Shown here piece after piece: positions 31,636 to 44,900 of a stretch of 64,000 nucleotides of DNA (position 1 is its first letter; every line of letters starts with the position of its first letter). Below the pieces are notes generated by a model that saw nothing but the letters and a program-made list of their open reading frames with translations, made no database searches and was not told the origin of the DNA. This DNA is from Cyclina sinensis (taxonomy: Eukaryota > Mollusca > Bivalvia > Venerida > Veneridae): contig JAAONU010000006.1 of NCBI GenBank assembly GCA_012932295.1, forward strand, positions 33,320,882 through 33,384,881, written 5' to 3'. Made by a program: the position numbers and the translations under genes.

Positions 31636-31845
31636 ATATGACTCTGGAACGAATTACCGACCCAGATTAAGGCTACCCCAACTGTGCCAGCTTTTATCAG
31701 TGGACTTAACAAGTTTTATAGATTTTAAGTATTTAAAATAAATGTTTAAGTAAGCTCTTTAGTTAAATCTTGTTTTCTTTGTTATTATCTTTTATAATTT
31801 TAATGTTCCTGACACGCGCCTGCCTAGTATAGTCAGTATTGAGCC
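31636..31845 (+). mobile_element. 5'-truncated LINE copy (last codons plus 3' UTR)
   Basis: Starts inside the final coding block (CTCTGGAACGAATTACCGAC, LWNELPTQIKATPTVPAFIS) and runs through the stop and 3' UTR to CTAGTATAGTCAGTATTGA. Highly similar to 14400-14610. It is typical of aborted target-primed reverse transcription; its end is cut by the next element. Confidence 0.8.
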
Positions 31846-31975
31846 TTCAAACTTCATACGGTGATTGCACTTATTTAGTAGAAGAACCCTATTGATTTTG
31901 GGGTCAGTAGGTCAAAAGTCAAGGTCACAGGGGCCCGAAGAGTGTAAAAACATGTCATGGGGGAGACATAATTAT
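31846..31975 (+). mobile_element. Fragment of a GGGGTCAGTAGGTCAAAAGT element
   Basis: Matches the core of the element at 15579-16165 and ends GTCATGGGGGAGACATAATT, an end also typical of the element at 52940-53822 (in the opposite sense). Confidence 0.6.
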
Positions 31976-32044
31976 CAAAAAATTTAATCAGTAAACTTTT
32001 AAATAAGGTGCGATATTATTAGAGAAAACCATTACTGCATACTG

Positions 32045-32790
32045 CATTAAAATGAGAATGAGGTTTTGAAACCCAACTGTGACCTTGACCTTTGAGGTAC
32101 AGACCTGGGTCTTGTGCAAGACACGTTGTCATCATGTGCAACAAATTTATGCCATATTATTTTAAAATCTATCCATAAATGACAAAGAAACGGACCGGAC
32201 ATTACCATCACTGCATTATCATAAAAAATAAAGATATTTGAAGCATAAGTGTGACCTTGACCTTTGAACTACAGACCGAGGTCTTGCACATGACATGTCG
32301 TCATAATGTGCCACACATTTATGCCAAGTTATTTTAAAATCCAATTGTGAATGACAAAGAAACAGACCGGACACGACCATCACTGCATTATCTTAAAAAT
32401 GACCTTTGAAGCCTAAGTGTGACCTTGACTTTTGAACTACAGACCCAGGTCTTGCAAATGACACGTCATCATAATGTGCCACACATTTATGCCAAGTTAT
32501 TTTAAAATCCAATTGTGTATGACAAAGATACAGACCGTACACGACCATCACTGCATTATCTCAAAAATGACCTTTGAAGCCTAAGTGTGACCTTGACCTT
32601 TGAGCTAGAGACCCAGGTCTTGCGCATGACCAGTCATCTAATTGTGTCACACATTAATGCCAAGTTATTTTATAATCCACTTTATAATAACAAAGTTATT
32701 GTGGGACAAGAAAAATGTGGACGGACAGAAGAACAGACGGTTCAAAAACTATATGACTCCCTTCAGGGGCATAAAAATCCTGACATAGAC
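32045..32790 (+). mobile_element. Element with ~170-bp tandem core (GTGACCTTGACCTTTGA)
   Basis: GACCTTGACCTTTGA recurs at 32081, 32253, 32421 and 32589, spacing 168-172 bp, each unit with CATTTATGCCAAGTTATTTT and CACGACCATCACTGCATTAT. It ends in GGACGGACAGAAGAACAGAC near 32740, the usual GACGGAC terminus. Confidence 0.75.
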
Positions 32791-33229
32791 ACTTTTGTTT
32801 TCCTTAGAAAAATAGCAGATAAAATTTTCAGCACAGCAAAAATAAGTTCCAAACTGTCGAATGGAAAATGTAAGGATTAAAATTCAGTTAAAAAATATAT
32901 TGTTGGCAGCTCTTGTAGTTGTGTGTGCACGTACAATCGATTTATTCATCATAGAAGGCCCTGTATATGTGGAAGGACGACTATTAAAAACCGACTCTAA
33001 AATAACAGCAATATCATTCTTATGTTTAAATCATGTGATGGTCAATCCCTACAGTTGTCAAGGAATAAAATAAAAATGTTGAACAGTAACTAATTTGTTT
33101 ATCAAAATAGAAGCCTCGTGTTTCAGACATGTGTTTGGAACTCCCTACCTTTTTATCCTCCAAAAAATGTATAAGCAGGAACTATTCATGCTTTATGATA
33201 TGAAAAGAAAGGTTTGTTAAAGATTGACT
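32791..33229. other. Intergenic, no recognisable feature
   Basis: AT-rich; nothing I can support. Confidence 0.4.
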
Positions 33230-33942
33230 CAGTATCAGTCAGTTTCCTTTCATTCGCTGCAGATTTGAAAAGCTTGAGTTACAAGGCTTTATGGTAGCTT
33301 TTGCACAATGATAAAACTCTGATGTGGGTCAAAACGAAGTCAACAGCTGTGACAGCAGTAGAAAAGCCTTGTGAGTATTATGGAGGAAATTTTCTGAATG
33401 TTAATTTTGATGACCTGCTATTTTATTCTGAAGATGATTCCTTAGATCAAAAGCAAGGTCTTCAGCTTAATTCAAAGAAAAATGCTACATAAAGTTTTAG
33501 CCAGTCTCAGTTATCTTAAATGAAACTTGGTCTCAATGACAATTGACCGGGTCAGACGGGAACAAAGCTAAGTCGACAAATTAAGTAAATAGAAAACCTT
33601 GTGAACACTCCAGTAAAATTTTATATCTAATTCTTGTAATTGTCAGAATGATCATCTTGGTGACCTTTGATTTGAGATCAAAAGTGGGTAACTTGCAGTT
33701 ATAAACAAGCTCATAAGCTTGGATTCTGTAATTATGCAAACTAAGTCAGAATAATTGTCTTGATGATCTCTTAATCAAGATTGAAAAATTTGTAATTTAG
33801 ATACATGGAATCAAAAAACAAGGTCATCTGACTAAATTATAGGAAATCCTATTCCTCTATGTCATACAGTATTGGCCATTTTTTTCATAAGGATAACGGT
33901 ACTCAGGTGAACGATATTGGGCCATCATGGCCCTCTTGTCTT
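33230..33942 (-). mobile_element. Degenerate tandem-core element, ACAAGAGG end at 33942
   Basis: The - strand start reads ACAAGAGGGCCATGATGGCC followed by CGTTCACCTGAGTAC, matching 37517 onward. The interior keeps worn pieces (GATCAAAAGCAAGGTCTTCA) and the other end cannot be placed. Left border uncertain. Confidence 0.55.
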
Positions 33943-35885
33943 AGTATTATTGTCAATTATGTTTCATCAAAATATTAAACATTATCGAAAGCCAAGAAAA
34001 AAAAACACACAGCAGATGCAACTTTATTATCAAATATATGTTTATTTATATTGCACAGCTTTGATTCAGTGATTTGTATAAAGTGAGTCAAAGGAGTTTG
34101 TTGACATAAATTTTCACCAACAATTACTTGCAAGCCAGTGTTTATACCAGTAATAAGGAAAAAGTTTTATTGTTCTTTGTAAATCTCAACACAGTCAATA
34201 TGGCATAAATCTGACTTTCTTAATTTAGAGAATCTGCAAAACTATAATATTGTAACTAGACTTGTATTAAGAGCCAAAACCTTTGTGCAACAGAACAGCT
34301 CAGAAGTTAATAAGACAGTGCACTTTCAACCATCTATTGCCATATCTCAAGTATGACTGTACTTAACAATGGAAGTTGTAATGTTAGCATGTAAGAAAAT
34401 GATTTTTTTTGTCTTTTGTAAAAAATATACTTGGAATGTTCAAGTATTTTTACAACACAATGACTGAGTTCTGTACATATATATTATATTTATAACATCT
34501 GTTTTTTTATGCTGACCAATAGTTCAAAGGTAAGTTAAAAAGACATAGAAATTAGATAAAGAAAGCATTTCACATGAAGACATTAATCTATAAAGTCAAG
34601 GGCAAATAAGTAGTTTGTTGCTGTATTTTAAAATTGCAGAAACAATGATTACTTTTTCCTGAAAATCCCCAGATCTTTACAGCAATAGTATTAATCTGGT
34701 GTCTTAATAAGGTGGGGTATTTTTTATTTCTATTTATACTGCAATCACAACAAAATGAGAACCTAATAAAGGTACCCAATATGTTAGCTTACCTGGATCT
34801 GATCACACCTCAGATACAGAAGAAGGCCTTTTATAAATATATGAATATTCATTAGCAGGTGTATATGAAATACTGATTAAATTTAAATGTTCATTCAAAT
34901 GGTTGTCACTTTCTTCATTAAAAAATATATAATATATATTAATATTCAAATTCCGATGGTATCTTAGCATCTGATTGGTACATTCAGCTTCAAATATCTC
35001 TTAGATCCATGCAGGAAATATCAGTGGAAATCTGATAAAAACAACTAATCTTATAATAAAGCAGTTTATCTAGGTTCTAACAAGAAGACCACCGGTGGCT
35101 AAACTTACACACCTTAGTCACATCTGTCAACAGAAAAAAAATCTTATCCAATGAATGAACAATATCTGATTAAATGATAATCAACTTGTAAAACAATTTA
35201 GTAGGTGGTGAAAAATCTGAAATTAACAAAAAAGCAACACTTTGTTTTTTCATTCAGTTTTGAAAATAAGTCTGCATGTAAATCTTTGGTGAGTTTTAAA
35301 CATAATCAAAAATAAACTGATCAAAAGCAAAATTTGCAAAGATTATCACAAAGTTGAAAATTTGTACAACAGACCTGACTGACAGGTACAAAATTGCAAA
35401 GACCAGAAATTTAACTTCAAGAACGGTACAATTCAGTACAATTTGTATTGTAAAATTTGTATTATATGTGTGCACTTTTTTTTTCCTTTATTGATATTGG
35501 AAGTGACATTTCTTAAATTTTCTTTAGAATTTCTTTTGCAAACCCTGGATAAACCTAACTTCACATACTGACAGTTCATCAAATACTGAAATGGTGGCAT
35601 GAAGTCTTTTTGTATGAATACTTAATTTAAAAGTTTACCTGGAATTATTTTGGTCATCTTTTTCTTAATATGTTCATTCAAGTACACCTACTCACAATTA
35701 TTTAAATAATGTCATACTATTTCTAACTCTGTAACTAAAAACACCAATGCAATTTTCTCCTATAATGTGTCTTTGAAATTGTTTTTTTTAAATTTTAAAT
35801 CAACTTTGAAAAAAAAACAGTCCCGCATATTTGCAGAAATCAGTCAAGTCATTATGCATCTCAGTCAATGATTGTAACATATTTC
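33943..35885. other. Intergenic / possible 3' UTR of the S28 peptidase
   Basis: AT-rich. On the - strand, AATAAA lies at 35487-35492, about 390 bp after the peptidase stop codon, and could end that mRNA. Nothing else is supported. Confidence 0.4.
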
Positions 35886-35970
35886 CTAGGAATTTATCCA
35901 TTTGCGAATTGCCTGTTTCTCAACCTCCCTAGCTGACATCACACTGATGGGGTCATGAGGATTCTGGCCC
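35886..35970 (-). CDS. S28 peptidase exon H (stop)
   Basis: Completes Arg (after G) or Gly (after G') and reads GQNPHDPISVMSAREVEKQA IRKWINS stop at 35888-35886. The HDP.SV..AR..E...I..WI pattern is the family's usual C-terminal helix. Acceptor TTTTCAG with a long pyrimidine tract. Confidence 0.93.
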
Positions 35971-38900
35971 CTGAAAAAAAAAACATTAGAAAAATGCAAT
36001 GTAAAGTGAGTGTACTGGAATTTCTAGACGAGATATGTGACACGCCTTTATTGAGAAATGGAAATGATAATAAAAATATTCGATCTGAAAACATAATGCT
36101 ACAAAATGTGACAAACACTCCTTGTGTTCTCTGTATATATAGTGAGAGACTACATGTATTGATATTAATCATATATTACATCATAGTAATAAAAAAAAAA
36201 AATAAGTCATGAAAGAAAAGATTGTTTGAGGAAAGACTTCTGGCTATCTCTTGAATGTTTATTTTTTATTATTATTTTTTTTAATGACCAAATATTCCTA
36301 TAGAACCAAAACTCATATTTCATTCAGCTACACATTTCAGGTTGTCAGTTATACAAAAACTGCTTCAGCTACATCTGAGATCAAATTTATTCGAGATACC
36401 AGTATTCTTGTACACAGTTGCCATGGTTACTTCATTTTAAAAACGGAAAAATTCCAAAAGACAAAAATAACTCAGATCAACATGGTTTGTTGAAATTTTG
36501 AACAAAAAAGAGTCTCACTTATATCTTCATGCAAACAGACAGGCATCATCAGCAATTTTGGAAAACGGGTGCAGTCCACTGCTAGAGTTAGTCCAACTTA
36601 ATTTGCTAATAATTAAAAGTAAATTGTAATTGTGTATGATGGGATAACACTTTAAATATCAGCAGTTCTAGGTGATTATTGGAACAGCTGGAATCAATGC
36701 TGAATAATGACAATCACAAGTTCTGAATTCCCACCATGATATCACATGTATAAATTCCACAAATTTTGCAACTTACCCAAGGTCAAAACAGTGAGCACCA
36801 CCTGTGTTTACAACAATTAGGCCTTCCCCAACATTTCTGATTACCTACAATATACAAACATTCTTTCACTGCATGCACATGCATTATTCTCACCTGAGGT
36901 CTAAGTGATGGGCTCCGCCCTGAATTGTGAGCACCTGCACTCCAACACCTGGACTCTTCAGTACCTGAAGGGAGAAAAAGTTACCAGTTGTATATAGTCT
37001 TTTTTGTTTGTAAGTTTTTGTTAGGTTTTAATGCCAGTTTCAATCTCCTTTTTGTCATATCCTGGCTGTTAGTCCATTTAACAGTGTACCTGGGTAGCCA
37101 ACTAGTTTACTAACCAATCTCTCTGCAAGTGACTGACTGCTTCCTCAAATAAATCAGAGGTGAGGGACAAAGCATCATTTGACATATATTGTCTGAGATC
37201 AATTATCATCCATCCCTGGTGAGGTATAAAGCAGGTACTGCTGGATTGACAATCTGATGCTGTACAAAGTGAGCTCTGGATCCACAGATGTACAGTCAGA
37301 ATACCTTTGTGACTATCCTGGATTTCTGTGTAACATACCAATAACAAGATAATGCTTGTTTGTGTATCCCACCCATTGTAGAGCTTCAGGCCTTAAAAGT
37401 TTCTCTTCATTTTAAACCTGAGCCTTTGCAATACAAAAACCAAGAACTTGGATTGCAAAAACGGTAAGAGATAGATTTCTACCAGTTCTTTTGAATTGTT
37501 AACAAAGTTAAAAAAAAAAAAAAACAAGAGGGCCATGATGGCCCTGGATCGCTCACCTGAGTACTTTGGCTGTAGGTTTGCTGTTAAGCAGTATTTCATT
37601 TTTTAATTGAAAATATGTAAGTGCCTACAAACCAAATATGTAAAATATCAGTCAATAAATAAAGGCTCTATGACAGAAAGTAGAAATATCTATCATAAGC
37701 TATGGTGACCTTGACCTTGACCCAGTGACCTCAAACCCTACCCATGGGTAGAGGTCCATGCAAGGAACCTCTATACTGAATATCAAAGATATTGGTCTAT
37801 AAATGAAGGCTCTATGAGGTACAGTAGATAAATTTACTTTTAGCCTCCGTGACCTTTAACCTAATCCAATAATTTGAAAAAGCTTGCTTCATGCCAAATT
37901 TTAAAATTCTAGGTCTTGTGGTTTCAGACAAAAAGATTTTTAAAGATTTTCTTCTATATTGTTATTTAAAACTTGTGACCCCTCGGGCGGGGCCAATAGT
38001 GACCCCAGGGACATTTTTCTAACAAACTTGGTAGAGGTCCACTAGACAATGCTACACACCAAATATCTAAGCTCTATAACTTACGGTTTCTGACAAGAAG
38101 ATTTTTTTAGATTTTCTTATATAACTCTATGTAAAACTAGTCACCCCTGGGGCGGGGCCATTTTTGACCCAGAGGCCAGGATTTGAACAAACTTGGTAGA
38201 GGTCCACTGGACAATGCTACATACCAAATATCTTAACTGTAGGCCTTCTTGTTTCTGACAAGAAGATTTTTTAGTCTTTCCTATATAACTCTATGTAAAA
38301 CAAGTGACTACCGGGGCGGGGCCATTTTTGACCCAGAGGCCAGGATTTGAACAAACTTGGTAGAGGTCCACTAGACAATGCTACACACCAAATATCTAAG
38401 CTCTATAACTTACGGTTTCTGACAAGAAGATTTTTTAAGATTTTCCTATATAACTCTATGTAAAACTAGTGGCCCCTGGGGCGGGGTCATTTTTGACCCA
38501 GAGGCCATGATTTGAACAAACTTGGTAGAAGTACACTAGGCAATGCTACACACCAAATATCTAAGCTCTATAACTTACGGTTTCTGACAAGAAGATTTTT
38601 TAAGATTTTCCTATATAACTCTATGTAAAACTAGTGGCCCCTGGGGCGGGGTCATTTTTGACCCAGAGGCCAGGATTTGAACAAACTTGGTAGAGGTCCA
38701 CTAGACAATGCTACACACCAAATATCTAAGCTCTATAACTTACGGTTTCTGACAAGAAGATTTTTTTAAGATTTTCTTATATAACTCTATGTAAAACTAG
38801 TGGCCCCTGGGGCGGGGCCATTTTTGACCCAGAGGACAGGATTTGAACAAACTTGGTAGAGGTCCACTAAACAATGCTACACACCAAATATCTAAGCTCT

Positions 38901-41900
38901 ATAACTTACGGTTTCTGACAAGAAGATTTTTTAAAGATTTTCCTGTATAACTTTATGTAAAACAAGTGACCCCCGGGGCAGAGCCATTTTTGACCCAGAG
39001 GCCATGATTTGAACAAACTTGGTAGAGGTCCACTAGACAATGCTACATACCAAATATCTTAACTCTAGGCCTTGTGGTTTCTGACAAGAAGATTTTCAAG
39101 TTTTCCCTATATAACTCTATGTAATATCAACTGACCCCTGGGGTGGGGTCAGTTTTGTCCCCAGGGACATAATTTGAACAAACTTGGTACAGGTCCACTA
39201 GATGATGCTTCATACCAAATATCAAAGCTCCAGGCCTTGTGGTTTCGGAGAAGAAGATTTTTAAAGATCCAACTTATAAAATCTATTTTTAGCTCCAGTG
39301 AACCAGAAATGCAATGGACCAGAACCATTTGAACAATCTTGGTAGAGCTTCATGCAAGGAACATCCCAGGCAAGTTTCATTAAATTTGCCCCATTGGTTT
39401 CAGAGGAGATGTCGTTTGAATGAAAAGTTGACGACGGACGGACGGACGGACTGACGGACGACGGACAAAGACCGATCAGAAAAGCTCACCCTGAGCACTT
39501 TGTGCTCAGGTGAGCTAAAAATGAAAGGTGTTTTATATTCATCTAGTAAAAGAGAGAAATATGCTGATCAGTGAAATACATCAATAACAAAAATGTTTAA
39601 AACTAAACCTATATGGTAAACAGCTTAAAGCTATCTCAAGATCTCAATGTCCAAATGTCTTTATATGCAAAATACTGTATAAATTACAAATGTTAAAAGG
39701 CTAGGCAGTCATGATGTCCTTTGGAATTTAACATTAATGCTCTATCTCAATGCAATATGAATATTTTTTACATTATTTGAAATTAAGCTGTCAACACTAG
39801 ATCCAAAAAGACATTAAAACAAGGAAACATTCTCATGTAGGCAGTTTTTGTTAATTAAAGTTGGGTTAAAAACAATCTGTTGTCATCTTGCTTTAGGATG
39901 CAGTTTAAATTAGCTAGATTTATTTCAAACTCCAAAAACCTGTCAAGACAACCATTGTTACACTGTCTTCAGAGGATTTGACCTCGCTTTTAGAGAATGT
40001 GAGCTAGGGCTTTGAATTTGATGTAAATTCAAATTCTTGTATTAAAAAACAAAACAAAAAAACTGCTTCTTCATTGAAATATGTTGAGAATTAATTAGAA
40101 TGAATCAAGTCTTCTGCACTTACCCCTCCACCTTTCCAGGGGTCAAGGTCACCATTTGAAAAAACAATGTTTGTAGCTGTTAGTAAATCTGAAATTCAAC
40201 AAAAAAAACGCAAAATTTATGTTACGATCTTACAAAAAGTTTTGTATATTTGAATTTCCACAATAAACATCTCATTGTTCACTCTTAACTCAGCTTTTTG
40301 AGTCAAGTGACCCTTAGCAAAATTGCATACTGTCAAAAACCTACAATACTATTTGATTCTGCAAAAATTTGCCAGAGCCTAATAGAACTTCACTTGCAAA
40401 ACAACTGCATGGTTAAAGCTTTATAGGTTTCCTTTCCAAGTTTTGCAAATATTAAACATTACACACATATACATTGTTTGTATATCATAAATAAAGCTTA
40501 TTTGATGTTCTAGGAGAAAGTTAGAAATATAGTCTTTTTCCCAGTTTACATACTCTTATAACACTAGATATGGACAAACATATTATAAATAAACATGAAT
40601 TCCCTCAGCAATTTCATACACTTGAGATAAACATTTAGGCTGTATCAAGTAACTCTGATGTCATTTTATCCATGATGTCAAACTGACAGATTGTTGATAT
40701 TTCATGTCACATCATATTACAATGCTCACCACTGGAAGCTTACTTGAAATTGTACAATGTTACAGAACCATCCCCATACTTGGGTGAACTGTCAGCTAAT
40801 CTAATGATTCTGAAAACTACGGTAATTTTAATTCGAAGTATAAGTTAATTCTTTATTTCTTATAAAATAATTGCCTTCTGTCATGAAATAAATAAAACAG
40901 CAAAAACTGGTAAATCTGAAAAAAAAATACAAGAAAAAAATGCTTGCAAACCTCTTCCCCAGAACTGGGTTTCACTCCAAGTATCTCTTGGGGTGACCTT
41001 CCATTTCTTGTAACAATAGTCTCTTCTCATATCAGGTGTCCACGGCATTGCAGGAAACATATCTGTCACGTTGGTGCTGCCATCTACCAGGTGAATCTCG
41101 GTACAAGCCTGAAATATTTATGTAATGTGTTTTTATGATGGGGCTGCAAGAGCTTTGGTTTGCTGTTTTAAAATAAATAAGATCAACTCTTACCTAAATA
41201 AATTTTTAAAATGGATTTGTCTGACTTTCAATTGGATGACACCATCTCTAGTTCAAGAAGGTTGTCATTGGAAATTCTACTGACCAATTTTCAAGCCATA
41301 TGAATCCTGATCAGACTTTGATCCTATTTATGCAAAGATTTATCAATATGTCAACTGATTATTACAGGGTTAAGTAAAGGTTTGGCAAAACTTAATCACA
41401 GACAGTCAGTCATTTATCACCGACTTTCTGTCTAAATTTAGACTGGTGCTTTCAGAGAAGAAAAAAGGATAGACAGAGGGATGAAATATGCACAGATCAT
41501 GGGGCATATATCCATTAGAGATAGTGCTTTCAGTCAGCCTTGCTGTAACATCCTGTCAAGTATTTTTGTGACAAGTCAATGCTTCAACAACAGGTGTTTG
41601 TTTTTGGAGAGGCAGATGTGTTTGGAAGCTTGTCTTGCAGTCAAACTAACCAAAATCCATAATAAATTATGAATTACAAAATAAGTGTAATATTCGATTG
41701 TTTTTTTTTTTCAATTTAAATGGACTTTGGTCAGTTACATTGCAAGTAAGTTTCCAAAAATAAGTGAAGTACGTGTATTCAAAAGGGGCAGATCAACAGT
41801 AACACACTGGACTGGTAATCCAAGAGTCAAACATTTGATCCCATGTTCCGCCACTAACACAGCTAATTGTTTTTCAGATTAGACAGATTTAACCCAGGTC

Positions 41901-44900
41901 CTATGTATCAGTGCTATACGTACACTAAGCATGCCAAAGAACCAGGAGTGTCTCTGGAATAGGACGCTTTTTGTATCTAATAAACCCCCATTAGATATAT
42001 AAACTGAACTCTCTAGGGGTGTCAGTCATACTGGAAACTGGTACGGACTACAAATGGTCCAAAAGCAGATAAGGTATGCAAATGAATGCAATATTTTTTG
42101 CTATGGTTATGCTACCTGAAAATCCCATGCCATACTATCAGGCCCAACTCCACAACCAGTTTGGTCAGCACACTCCACAAACTCGGTGAAGATATCAAAA
42201 CACTTCATTGTCCCATCCGTACCATTGTAGAACAGACCTGCAGCTTTTGCCAACCCATCTACAACATCAAAGGCATCCTCCATGTACTGGCAGGCTTCCT
42301 AAATGAGTATATGTAAAACTGGTTTAGAATACTCTATAAACCTAATCCTTATCTTCAGTTCATGACATGGCTGAATTAGGCATCCATGCTTCATCATCAA
42401 GATTTCTTTATAAAAATCACATAGCATTTATCCAGGCTTTTTAAAGAGCCACACCCTAAAATCTATTTTCTCTAAAACTGTGTAAATTTAAGTGATTTGA
42501 ATGAACCTGACGTCAAAGTGCCGGTCAAAAATCTGAAGTACAACAGGTAAACTGAATCCATTTACGTAAGTCTTTATATACTGAACTGCTACTGCAACAT
42601 TTTTGGGTGGATAGCCATTTATTTCAATTAAAAAAAAAGATTTGTTTTTGAACATATGTTCTTCTATATATTATCAGAAAGGCTGAGTCAATAAAATATA
42701 TATACAGTATATCATTGGTTAATTCCAGGATAATAATATGTCCCTTTAAATTATATATTTGGTAAATCTGTTGTAATCATACTTGGAAAAGGAATGACAC
42801 AATAGTACACTGTTATAATAATAACTAGATTAAAAATCCAGCATTAAAAATGATGTTACATCAAATTGATTAAAATCCTATTGGTTAATTGAGGGTATTT
42901 TAAGGTTTCAACCACACTCTGCCCTATCTTAACTAATAAGATTTATCTTTATATTCTCAGTTATTTTCTTAATATTTTCAGTTATATAGAAAGCTTTTTC
43001 ATAAGGCTAATATTCTTCAGAATTCATCCCCTATAAAGTACAGGCTCAGCTTTACAGATACAACCCTGAGGCAAATTACCGAAATCACCTGTAAGAATCT
43101 GATTTTCCCAATGATGAAAATGAAAATATTTACTGAAGATGTCACTGTGGCTAAAATTTTAATGACCTTTACGATGTAACTACAAAGTTTCATAAAGAAT
43201 TCACAAAACCATCTATCTTTACACAGAAACTAGGCAATTTACACTAGAATTCATTTAAACCAATTACAAAATGTAACCGATTAATTTAAAGAAAAAATAT
43301 TTCAAAGCACAAACCTTGACTGGATATCCAGGCAATTTACTAAAGAAGTCTGTGGGGTAAGGGTAATCAAACATTGCAAGGTTGGTGAAAGAGTTTCTAA
43401 TCCAGCCAAGAAGATGGAAATAGTCATCATTATTACCCAGGGCCTTACATAGCTTGAATTTCTCCGAGAGCTTCTGAAGTCCTGTAGTCCGTAACAATTT
43501 ATGATTTATGATTATAAAGTATTGCTAAACACAAATATACATGTATACTGTTTAAAGGAATATTTTTGCACATCAAAAAGTTACCAAATTTTAAATTTTG
43601 TAAGTGTTCAACAGTTTGGCAGGCGGAAATTCTTCACAAACCCAGAATCATTACCGGTACTTAAGACTGTCTTAAGATCTGTATGCTATTAAAACTCACT
43701 TAAACCAGAAATCCTGTAAATTGATATCTGTATATATATAAATTAAATACATGTATGGTCACTCTTGTAATTATCAAAGCATTTAAAGCACAAAAGAAAG
43801 ACTGTTGGATGGATAGGAGTCAAGGCCTATTCTGAGTCTTAAATGGTGTTTTGATCAACTGTAACCATTCACCCACCATTTGTAAACTAGAGAGGCTTCA
43901 AATTGGAAAGTATGTAAGCAGTTTCCATTCATTAAACATCCCTCAAATAGTAGCATTATCTCAAAATTTACATTGAAATCAACAGTTTAAGAGAGAAATG
44001 GGAGTTGAATTGCTCTATTTTACATGTACCTCTATCTGATATTCTTGAAATTGTTTTGAAAGTAGTCATGTAACAACAAATATTCACAAATAACATTTTG
44101 CATCACTTGAGTACTGGTAACAGGTGGGTTATGGAGGTGAGCTAAGTTATTTCTGACTAACCCTAATACCCTGCAATCTTCTGGTGGTTTGGTACAAATC
44201 TTTCTAACTAAAAACCACAATACTATCTTATAAACTTCCATTCATATAAGAAAGATACAATGCATTAGAGAAATCCTGGTCCCTTGGGATTAAAACCCAC
44301 ACCTGTTTTGTCAGGAATAACTTGAAAATCCAAAGTATTGATTCTCTGATGCAGTTGTGAGGTTAGATTTATATGAACCATAACAACAACAAAGCTAAAT
44401 TGTCTTTAAGTAGTATGAATAACAACCAAAAAAATCAACAGATACTTTTTTTTCTTTCTGAACTTACAAGAAAATAAGGCTGTAGTTGGTAAGGTAAAGT
44501 ATTCACTCCAACGTTTAGACACCACTGGCAGATACAGATCTGTATCTCTTTGATGTCCAGCAGATAATTAGAATGGCCATAAACAATCATCAGGCACGGG
44601 GTGGTAATGGTTTTATTACCTCATTGATGGCCAGGTTTTCTGACATGACTGATAACAACATGTATTGAGATACATTTTATTCATTCATTCATTCATTCAT
44701 TTATTCATTCATTCATTCATTCATTCATTCATTCATTCATTCACTCACAGAAAATTATCAGTTTAACTCATAGTTCAAAAGCCGGAAGTTGCATTTAGCT
44801 GTGGTTTCTTTTACAAAATTATTCACGTTTCTACAAAAACAACAACAACAGAGGCTCATAGTATTGGAGGAGATGGGAGATGCTATTTTGTTTCTCAAAT

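Larger units (their letters stand above)
37517..39519 (+). mobile_element. 2.0-kb tandem-core element in the peptidase intron (ACAAGAGG...GAGCTAAAAA)
   Basis: Starts ACAAGAGGGCCATGATGGCC then GCTCACCTGAGTAC; ends GACGGACGGACGGACTGACG, a hairpin and GAGCTAAAAA. Eight ~165-bp core units: GGTAGAGGTCC-type marks at 38031, 38196, 38360, 38525, 38690, 38856, 39022 and 39187 (spacing 164-166). GCTCACCTGAG near the start is repeated inverted as CTCAGGTGAGC near the end. No coding capacity. Lies between exons F and G, in the opposite sense to the gene. Confidence 0.85.
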
